Source: a virus
Length of the DNA stretch: 64,000 nucleotides
Virus record (IMG/VR): IMGVR_UViG_3300030060_002740
Span: 1 to 64,000 of that record
Reading direction: 5' to 3' (one strand)
Shown here: positions 42,214 through 48,643 of the stretch, one piece after another
Layout: each line of letters begins with the position of its first letter
Numbering within the stretch: position 1 is the stretch's first letter
The notes under the pieces: generated by a model
The model's database searches: none
The model's input: only the letters and a program-made list of their open reading frames with translations
Told to the model about the DNA's origin: nothing
Translations under genes and position numbers: made by a program

Positions 42214-42279
42214 GGGGTCTTATGTTCGCAAAGCAATTACAACCATATGGTTGCTACGAACTTTGTGACGTTAAACCCT
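42214..42279. repeat. palindrome family copy E
   Basis: GGGGT (42214-42218), GCAAAGC (42228-42234), AACCATATGGTT (42241-42252), ACTTTGT (42260-42266), ACCCT (42275-42279). It lies between the converging ends of genes at 42153 (plus) and 42305 (minus), so it cannot be a simple promoter for either. Confidence 0.65.
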
Positions 42280-42304
42280 GAGAGGATGCCCGAAGGCAAT
42301 CCAA

Positions 42305-42568
42305 TCAGTATCCGTCCTGAACCCTAATTGTCTCAACGAAATACTTTGGGTTTTTGAGCATCTCACGGATTTGGTGCATCCTTTCAACGCCCTTACCACG
42401 AATAGCACCATTGAGGGTTGCAATTTCAGCAGTCAATCTGTCTATCTGTATTGCATTCATTCTTTTTACTTCCCGAATTGCACTTCTCTCATATTGGTGG
42501 TATTCTGTGATTCTAACTGTGTCATCTGCGTAGTTTCTGCTCTTTATTGCATACATTGTTCTTGTCAT
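42305..42568 (-). CDS. unknown basic helical protein
   Basis: 87 residues; AAGGTGGAT 9 bases before ATG 42568. MYAIKSRNYADDTVRITEYHQYERSAIREVKRMN, then a helical pair and RMHQIREMLKNPKYFVE. Divergent to the gene at 42688 across palindrome F. Possibly a DNA-binding regulator; no family. Confidence 0.55.
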   Translation of the reverse strand: MTRTMYAIKSRNYADDTVRITEYHQYERSAIREVKRMNAIQIDRLTAEIATLNGAIRGKGVERMHQIREMLKNPKYFVETIRVQDGY

Positions 42569-42599
42569 GTAGTATATATCCACCTTTTCGGGTATAATT

Positions 42600-42661
42600 A
42601 GGGTTCTTTCTGCAAAGCATAGAACCATATGGTAGTATATACTTTGTAGAAATGCTACCCT
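42600..42661. promoter_or_regulatory. palindrome family copy F (divergent promoter)
   Basis: AGGGTT (42600-42605), GCAAAGC (42612-42618), ACCATATGGT (42624-42633), ACTTTGT (42641-42647), TACCC (42656-42660). Lies between divergent genes starting at 42568 (minus) and 42688 (plus). The minus side has AATTATACCC, the plus side CAATATCTTG near 42670. Confidence 0.7.
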
Positions 42662-42687
42662 AATACCCACAATATCTTGATAATACC

Positions 42688-43452
42688 ATGAGCGTAACAT
42701 ACGAACAAACAGCGAAATACACATACAGCGAAGAGAAGTTTAGCGACAAAGCATTCTGCAAGGTTGCTAAGAAACTAATGGACAGAGGGTTGACTTTAGT
42801 TGGTTGGCACTATTCAGCATCGCCACCAGAGATAGTTTATGGCGAAGTCGAAAAGGAAACAGTCGCAACCGACTATGAGATTACTATTGGTGGTAAATCT
42901 GCATTCACTACTCAGTACCGTTCAACTGCTAACGATATTGTAGCGGAGTTGGAAGGCAATGGTTTTGATGGTGGTATTTCAGAGGTCACTAGGAAGACCA
43001 CTAAGATGGTGTGGCAACAGCCAAAAGGCTCTAAGATGTATATGCAAGTCTCAAACTTTGAGGGTGAATTGTCATACTACAAGCAGTATCTCACATACAG
43101 TATAGTCCATCCAAGGAATGACGGCATGGAAGATGACTTGGCTGAAGTGGAACTAGTACCTAAACTCACTAACTCAAACGATGGAGTCATACTGACTATG
43201 AAAACGATTCTAAAGTTAGATAGGGTTCTGAGGGCTGACAGAGTAAAACCGAGTATGGTTGATATTACTCTACATGACTTTGGCCTAATCAAGAGTAAGG
43301 TCGAAGACGCACTCGGTATTCGTAATGCTATATTGAAGGACTGTACTTTCAATGTGAATACCCTCAGTGAAACTGAGTGTTCACCCGATATCATTTACCA
43401 AAGGGAAGTAGCGACCCAATCAGCGAGGGATGGCCCACAAGAAGAAGAATGA
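42688..43452 (+). CDS. unknown 254-residue protein
   Basis: Alternating strands and charged loops (DYEITIGGKSAFTTQYRS; GSKMYMQVSNFEGELSYYKQYL) suggest a beta-rich fold. ATG is about 20 bases from the TATA-like element after palindrome F, with no ribosome-binding site, so probably leaderless. No family or motif recognised; a conserved Trp-His pair (LVGWHYSASPPE) near residue 40. Confidence 0.55.
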   Translation: MSVTYEQTAKYTYSEEKFSDKAFCKVAKKLMDRGLTLVGWHYSASPPEIVYGEVEKETVATDYEITIGGKSAFTTQYRSTANDIVAELEGNGFDGGISEVTRKTTKMVWQQPKGSKMYMQVSNFEGELSYYKQYLTYSIVHPRNDGMEDDLAEVELVPKLTNSNDGVILTMKTILKLDRVLRADRVKPSMVDITLHDFGLIKSKVEDALGIRNAILKDCTFNVNTLSETECSPDIIYQREVATQSARDGPQEEE

Positions 43453-43474
43453 ACGTAAACCCATTGTCCCGAAA

Positions 43475-43525
43475 GGGGCTTTGTGGTCGTTTATACAAAG
43501 TTATCCAACCATATGCTTTGCATTG
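43475..43525. promoter_or_regulatory. palindrome family copy G (degenerate)
   Basis: GGGGCT (43475-43480), ACAAAGT (43495-43501), ACCATATGCT (43508-43517), CTTTGC (43516-43521). One mismatch in the core and a shifted right arm. TATAA near 43571 precedes the gene at 43593 at leaderless distance. Confidence 0.6.
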
Positions 43526-43592
43526 CAAAATTTTTTTGTTTCATTGTTTCTATTACCCAAAGTTAATTTGTATAACCTCTTAGCGAACACCA

Positions 43593-43820
43593 ATGACCGA
43601 TGAGGCTGTTATTTTAGAACTGGTAAAAAACGCCAATAAGATACTGTCCTCAATACGAGAAGAAATTGACAACATAAAGGTTCAAGGCAAGTTAGACCCT
43701 TCTTTGGATAAGAAATTAGTTGCAATAAAAACCGCTACAAAACAACTCGGTAGTGAGATATTAAACAAGGTATTCAGACAAACACGCTTAACAGATTATG
43801 AGGGCTTTGGCACTAAATGA
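43593..43820 (+). CDS. unknown helical protein
   Basis: 75 residues. Three helices (VILELVKNANKILSSIREEI; LDKKLVAIKTATKQLGSEI) and a short tail ending YEGFGTK. TATAA ~20 bases before ATG suggests a leaderless mRNA. No family; it starts the plus virion block. Confidence 0.5.
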   Translation: MTDEAVILELVKNANKILSSIREEIDNIKVQGKLDPSLDKKLVAIKTATKQLGSEILNKVFRQTRLTDYEGFGTK

Positions 43821-43847
43821 TTTTTATTCTGGTTATAGGTGAAAAAG

Positions 43848-44429
43848 ATGGAAAAAATTTTTGCTAGTCCCGAAAAAATTCCAGCCCATTTTTTGAAAAA
43901 AGACGGGGTAGAATCTTTTGACCTATGGTTTGATACACTTCACAAGGACTTTCAGATGGCTAAGACCGAAGGTGGTGTTGATGATGCTATTGATGAGTTA
44001 GAGGAAGTAGTGGAAGAGTTCGACTTGACCGAGAATGAATGGGCTTCGGTTGATGATGCGTCTGATTACCTCTTTGAGCATAAGTACAAAGATAAGATGA
44101 AGAAGAGTTGGGCCGATATCATAAAAGCCACTATGAAAGCACCCCGTATTCCAAGAAAGAAAGGACAGAAAAGAAACTCAAAGGAGCATTCTGATTTGTA
44201 TACAGATGAAAACCCAAAAGGAACTATTCATGGTTTGGGATTCAAGGATGAGGAGAAGTCTAGGAAGTCTGTTTCTAAGATAAAGAACAGTAACAGAAGT
44301 CATGCACATAAAACACAAGCCGCAATAGCAATGGAGCAAAGAGCAAGGGAAATGGGTAAGACCAAAGAAGCAGCGATATACAGGAAGTTCATAGAACAGC
44401 AGAAAAAGAAAACCGAGGCTAGAAAATGA
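43848..44429 (+). CDS. small basic virion-type protein with TDENPKGT motif
   Basis: 193 residues from ATG 43848 (AGGTG upstream; a GTG at 43839 is less likely). An acidic helical half, KKSWADIIKATMKAP (copy of the shared Trp motif) in the middle, then SDLYTDENPKGTIHGLGF and SHAHKTQAAIAMEQRAREMGK. The TDENPKGT...SHAHKTQAAIAMEQRA part recurs in small basic proteins of marine phages and giant viruses. Function unknown; probably a virion or DNA-condensing protein. Confidence 0.6.
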   Translation: MEKIFASPEKIPAHFLKKDGVESFDLWFDTLHKDFQMAKTEGGVDDAIDELEEVVEEFDLTENEWASVDDASDYLFEHKYKDKMKKSWADIIKATMKAPRIPRKKGQKRNSKEHSDLYTDENPKGTIHGLGFKDEEKSRKSVSKIKNSNRSHAHKTQAAIAMEQRAREMGKTKEAAIYRKFIEQQKKKTEARK

Positions 44430-44701
44430 AACAGTGGTTGATTAGAAAGTTGATTGCCTTAATGGGTAACACCTATGTTTGGTTGGACAAGAAGTTAGTT
44501 CATCCTGATGGGCCAGTTCTAGGTTTGGAGATTGATGATGACTTTGCTAAGATGAGCAGATATGAGTTATGTTGTCACATTGAGGATAAGTTCGGATTAG
44601 AGAGAGATTCTTTTTGGAAGTTGGAATCTACACAGAAGATAAGGTTCTGTTCTCAAACTGCAAGGAACATACTTACGCCAAAAAAGAGGAAGAAGAAATG
44701 A
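44426..44701 (+). CDS. unknown basic protein
   Basis: 91 residues. Begins MKQWLIRKLIALMG, a Trp-containing amphipathic start, and ends in a Lys/Arg run (LTPKKRKKK). Two Cys (LCCHI) in the middle. ATGA overlaps on both sides. Possibly a virion DNA-binding protein. Confidence 0.5.
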   Translation: MKQWLIRKLIALMGNTYVWLDKKLVHPDGPVLGLEIDDDFAKMSRYELCCHIEDKFGLERDSFWKLESTQKIRFCSQTARNILTPKKRKKK

Positions 44702-44955
44702 GTAACTTAAGCAAGTTTGATAGTCTTCATCATAGTGCGACTATGCAGGGTTCACTAAGCACCGATGATGATTCTTGGTTTAACATACTAAGAATGGGAG
44801 GGGCGGTAACGTCAACCTCAAGTGGTACATCGGCATTATTCAACAATAAAACGGGAGGGGGAAAAAGACGTGGTAAAAAGAAAAAGAGTCTCAAAAGACA
44901 AAGGTATCAAGACGAAACTACCAGACGGGACAGACGCTACAATCAACGTAAGTAA
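44698..44955 (+). CDS. unknown basic protein with SWFNILR motif
   Basis: 85 residues from ATG 44698. DDDSWFNILRMGG is an internal copy of the shared Trp motif. C-terminal half is highly basic (GGGKRRGKKKKSLKRQRY). Its 3' end overlaps the next gene by 86 bases in another frame. Confidence 0.5.
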   Translation: MSNLSKFDSLHHSATMQGSLSTDDDSWFNILRMGGAVTSTSSGTSALFNNKTGGGKRRGKKKKSLKRQRYQDETTRRDRRYNQRK

Positions 44956-45982
44956 AAGGTCTTTTGGACAGAATTTCCAAGAGTGGGAAAGAAAAGCCGG
45001 AGGACTTTCAGGTGATTCAATTGGGATGATTAGTCCTGAAGCCAGTAACATGACTTTACTCGATGTAGTGAAAGAACAAGGAGTAATTGGAAGAATCAAG
45101 GGAAAGAAGGGAAGTAAGATAAAGGGCAAAGGTGGAGTTGCTATCTTCAAGGCGTTGAAAACTATCTTCAATAAACCTGATATGTCCAAAGGACAGTTAC
45201 CTGCCTTGAAAGCATTGGATACACTAATGAATGCGATTGAGGGAAGTTCTGCTGACCCTCGTAATATTGTATTCTCTAATCCGGTGGATTGGTCAGAAGA
45301 CACTGGAAGAGTCTTGGATACTGAACCTGTTTATGGACATTATAGAACTGATGAGTATGAAACTGTTAGAGATTTGAAAGACGAGGATGTTCCCGCAGTT
45401 TCATCAGAATGGTATAATGATTCCAAGAATGCTGCCACACCACCATTTTGGCAAGCACTTTATGGTAAGGGAACTAATGCTCCTTTCAATTCTCCAAGCC
45501 TACATATGATAATTAAACAGGCTATCAAAGATATTGGGGATGCCCCAATAATTATCAACAAGGACAACCCTGTTCCCATCGAGGGTAAGAAGGCTGCAAC
45601 TACTGCCCTCACAATTTCTGTATTGAGAGGCATAGTGGAAACAGAGTTGAATAATGGAAAAGAGGGTAAGTCATTTCCTGATAGTAAAGTTAGAAGATTG
45701 ATTATGGGGCAACCGTTTGATATTAGAACGGAAAAGGAATCCGAAGCAGTCAAGTCCCTCAAGAAACTGAACATTCCAAATGACATCGAGGAGTGTTGGT
45801 TCAAGTTATCAAGAAGACAAGTTAAGTTGATGGCTTTTGAACTTGCTAAGAGAAAAGGCGTGAAGATGCACTTCAGACAAGCAAGTGGAGATATTGCAAG
45901 AAGCCCATTGGTCTTCGGAGAAAGACCTGACCCTGATACTGAGAAGAAATCTCTTGATTGGAAAGGGATGTTAGCGAGGTGA
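44870..45982 (+). CDS. unknown virion-block protein, 370 residues
   Basis: Starts with GTG 44870 after GGGAGGGGG. Basic N terminus (VVKRKRVSKDKG), a glycine/lysine stretch (GRIKGKKGSKIKGKGGVAIF), an alpha/beta centre and a C-terminal helix ending KKSLDWKGMLAR, a copy of the shared Trp motif at the extreme C terminus. No family; probably part of the capsid interior or scaffold. Confidence 0.55.
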   Translation: MVKRKRVSKDKGIKTKLPDGTDATINVSKRSFGQNFQEWERKAGGLSGDSIGMISPEASNMTLLDVVKEQGVIGRIKGKKGSKIKGKGGVAIFKALKTIFNKPDMSKGQLPALKALDTLMNAIEGSSADPRNIVFSNPVDWSEDTGRVLDTEPVYGHYRTDEYETVRDLKDEDVPAVSSEWYNDSKNAATPPFWQALYGKGTNAPFNSPSLHMIIKQAIKDIGDAPIIINKDNPVPIEGKKAATTALTISVLRGIVETELNNGKEGKSFPDSKVRRLIMGQPFDIRTEKESEAVKSLKKLNIPNDIEECWFKLSRRQVKLMAFELAKRKGVKMHFRQASGDIARSPLVFGERPDPDTEKKSLDWKGMLAR

Positions 45983-45988
45983 TTAGTG

Positions 45989-46072
45989 TTGAAGTGTTGT
46001 AAAATAATAGGTTCATTTGATAATTGGTCTAATACAATGTGTCCTTATTGTGGGAATTACATAGAGAGGTGA
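45989..46072 (+). CDS. 27-residue zinc mini-protein, TTG start
   Basis: TTG 45989 has GGTGAT 5 bases upstream. KCCKIIGSFDNWSNTMCPYCGNY: two Cys pairs in 27 residues, a minimal zinc knuckle. It fills a gap between larger genes. Confidence 0.45.
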   Translation: MKCCKIIGSFDNWSNTMCPYCGNYIER

Positions 46073-46076
46073 GAGT

Positions 46077-46187
46077 TTGTTTTGGGGAGTCTGTTGTTTT
46101 TGTTTAGCAGTAACTCCCTTTGAGTCATCAACTTCTTCCGGTGATTTTTGTGTTACATGTGGAACATACGAGGGGGCGTTATTTTGA
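46077..46187 (+). CDS. 36-residue zinc mini-protein, TTG start
   Basis: TTG 46077, with GAGAGGTGAG upstream. VCCFCLAVTPFESS and DFCVTCGTYEG give two CxxC knuckles. Its stop overlaps the TTG start of the next gene. Confidence 0.45.
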   Translation: MFWGVCCFCLAVTPFESSTSSGDFCVTCGTYEGALF

Positions 46188-46843
46188 CTGTAACAAGAAA
46201 AAGATGTCGTCTTTGTATGCACGAAGACAGGGAAATCTTTGAGAGAGATTTGGAGAGTATGCACCTTCACCCTGATGACTTGGACAGTAGGATGAACTGG
46301 CCTAGTGGGACATCTGCCAAACATCAGAGAAATCACATGGGAGGTTATGCTGATGCCTCTAACCCCAAGTGTGCATTGTGTGTTTATGAGAATCGTTCAG
46401 AAATTGAACAGGAATTGTATTCGGGAGATATGACTCCTGAACTTGCCGCCAAGATAGTGGGTTGTTCAAAGGAGCAAGTTGTTAGACACATCAAGAAACA
46501 TACACAACCATTGGTGCAAAAAGCAGCAGCACAAATATTGGCGACAAAGGAAGTCAATGAGATTGATACCCTAAGTGGTAACATCACTAACCTTGAGAGA
46601 AAGTTGGAAGCCTTGTTTGAGATAGAAGACTTAGACCACAAATCAATTGATTCACTGACAAAGTTAGCGAAGGAAGTAAGAGAGTCGCTAAAGTATCTAA
46701 TGGAGTTCAAGGGTAAACTCGTTCACAGAAGACAAGACACAATCATTGTTCATCAAATGCAGATTATCAAAGAAGTGTTAGCACAAAACCATCCCGAAGT
46801 TTGGTTGGATGTCAGAAAACAAATGGAGGATAAGTTACAATGA
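46184..46843 (+). CDS. zinc/HTH protein, possible terminase small subunit
   Basis: 219 residues from TTG 46184 (TTGA overlap). Two related modules: CRLCMHEDREIFERDLESM...HQRNHMG and CALCVYENRSEIEQELYSG...VVRHIKKH. Each is CxxC, a helix-turn-helix-like stretch, then H...H. This layout is seen in phage small terminase-like DNA-binding proteins. A coiled part and PEVWLDVRKQMEDKLQ (Trp-motif variant) end the protein. Terminase large is 5 kb downstream in the same operon, so small terminase is a reasonable guess. Confidence 0.5.
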   Translation: MTVTRKRCRLCMHEDREIFERDLESMHLHPDDLDSRMNWPSGTSAKHQRNHMGGYADASNPKCALCVYENRSEIEQELYSGDMTPELAAKIVGCSKEQVVRHIKKHTQPLVQKAAAQILATKEVNEIDTLSGNITNLERKLEALFEIEDLDHKSIDSLTKLAKEVRESLKYLMEFKGKLVHRRQDTIIVHQMQIIKEVLAQNHPEVWLDVRKQMEDKLQ

Positions 46844-48639
46844 GTTGGTCAAGGGTTCTGAAGAGAAAGACTCTACGGGATAAGGTAGTTCAAGCATCCA
46901 AGGATGGTAACTTCGATGAACTTCTTCAGAACCATAAACCCGCACAATTGCGTAGAGCAGTAAACGAATTATTAGACATTGATATGCCACAAGAGAGGTT
47001 TCAGCCTTTGTTGGATAAACTTGGAACTGCTAAGAGGGTTGATGGTAAAAGAAACCCTGAATATGAAGACCCTAATACTAAGGAAATAGAAATGTATGAA
47101 TCCTTCATGAAAGGTAATCACGAAGAATTACTTACATTCCTAACAGAAGGAGGAAGAAGCACAGTAACAAATAGAATTTCACGCTTGATGAAATGGAACT
47201 CTGAGAACGGAGATGCACTTCTGAAATACGTCAAGGATAAACCCGAACTCTATGGCTACATCACTAAGGACATAACACTCACACTACCCAATAACTTTGA
47301 TAGGGATATTTTGGATGATTACCAATTTGTAATGGAGAGAGGTATCAAAGTAACTTTACCTGAGTTCCTAACAATAGAACAAGGAAAGGCACTTGCAGGT
47401 GGTCAGCCATCACAACCAATTGAGAGAACTGCTTTTGCTAGAATCTTCAAAGCCCCTGAATACAAGGATAAGATTGTAGCAACTTCTGTCAAATTAGAGG
47501 AAAGCACAATTGATGGTGGATTTGCAGCAGATTATCTGAACATGGTTGTAACAAATCTACGTGGTAATACAAGAGAACCATTCATGCCTACATTCTCAGT
47601 ATCAGAAGCCCCTTCTTCGGGACAAATTAGAGAAGCACAAAAGTTGTTCTTCGGTGCTAAGACTGGTGGAGGCACAAGTAGGATGTATCCCGCAATGGAG
47701 TATATTCTAAGAAATGAGAAGTTGGACTTGGATGTTGGTTTTGTTAGAACTCAAACTAAGGAAACACTACAAGAAGTGGAGTTGGCTAATAAGTTCCAAA
47801 GGGCAGAGATAGATGATGAGGAATTGAATAAGTTATACAATAAGTTTGTAAAAACCAAGACTGATGAGGATGGTAATGTAACAAGCGTTACAGGTTATGC
47901 TAACTTCAAACGAGCAGTTGTTGATGCAGGGCTTGAAGACAGGTATAACAAGTTCTTGAAAGAAACCCAAGTCAGACGCTATACTCTACCTGTTGAAGTT
48001 AGAGATGCTTTAGTTGCTATGATTGACAATGAAGCAGATGATAAACAAGTTAAATTGGTAAAGGCCAAATTAGGGCATCTATTCTCAAAGGTTGGTTTCA
48101 AGCGTTCAGTCAGAGAGATGCGTAAGAAGAAGGTAAACTACGGCGACCCTGATAAGATAAAAGAGGCTCTACTTTCTATGGAAGAAAAAGCAGAGGGAAC
48201 TGTTTCTATAACAGACAAACTATTCCTTGAGAGAGTTAACTTCCTATTCGATGATGTAGACCAAGACCCATTGGGTAATTTCCTTTCGGGAATGGATAGT
48301 GGTGGTAAGTTTAGATTAAGGGATATGCAACTTTCTTCTAAGCAGGTTCTACAATTTTCAGATTTATTGGTTATGGTTCTACAATTATCGAGAAAGATGT
48401 TGAGGGATTCTAAGTTGCAAATGTCCTTGAAGAGATTACTTAGAGAAACAGATGCTAAGAAAAAGAAAGAAACGGAAGACGAGTTTAAGACAAAACTATC
48501 AGAATCATATTCTAAAATACATAAAGGTGTATTAGACGCAATAAGAAGAAAGATGGTGCAAGTGATGGAAGAACCATTGCTACACAATAAATCAGGAGCG
48601 ATTCAACCATACGATTGGATTAACGAGAACAGGAGTTGA
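46840..48639 (+). CDS. large unknown virion-block protein (MSWSRVLK start)
   Basis: 599 residues. N terminus MSWSRVLKRKTLRDKV carries the shared Trp motif. The rest is charged and mainly helical, with no enzyme motif recognised. ATGA overlap with the previous gene. Size, charge and position upstream of terminase/portal suggest an internal virion or scaffold-like protein. Confidence 0.6.
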   Translation: MSWSRVLKRKTLRDKVVQASKDGNFDELLQNHKPAQLRRAVNELLDIDMPQERFQPLLDKLGTAKRVDGKRNPEYEDPNTKEIEMYESFMKGNHEELLTFLTEGGRSTVTNRISRLMKWNSENGDALLKYVKDKPELYGYITKDITLTLPNNFDRDILDDYQFVMERGIKVTLPEFLTIEQGKALAGGQPSQPIERTAFARIFKAPEYKDKIVATSVKLEESTIDGGFAADYLNMVVTNLRGNTREPFMPTFSVSEAPSSGQIREAQKLFFGAKTGGGTSRMYPAMEYILRNEKLDLDVGFVRTQTKETLQEVELANKFQRAEIDDEELNKLYNKFVKTKTDEDGNVTSVTGYANFKRAVVDAGLEDRYNKFLKETQVRRYTLPVEVRDALVAMIDNEADDKQVKLVKAKLGHLFSKVGFKRSVREMRKKKVNYGDPDKIKEALLSMEEKAEGTVSITDKLFLERVNFLFDDVDQDPLGNFLSGMDSGGKFRLRDMQLSSKQVLQFSDLLVMVLQLSRKMLRDSKLQMSLKRLLRETDAKKKKETEDEFKTKLSESYSKIHKGVLDAIRRKMVQVMEEPLLHNKSGAIQPYDWINENRS

Positions 48640-48643
48640 GCAA

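Noticed and set aside
39278-43525. Palindromes as rho-independent terminators only
   Set aside because: They lack following T-runs, their arms are interrupted and spaced as protein-binding blocks, and several lie in front of genes or between divergent genes.
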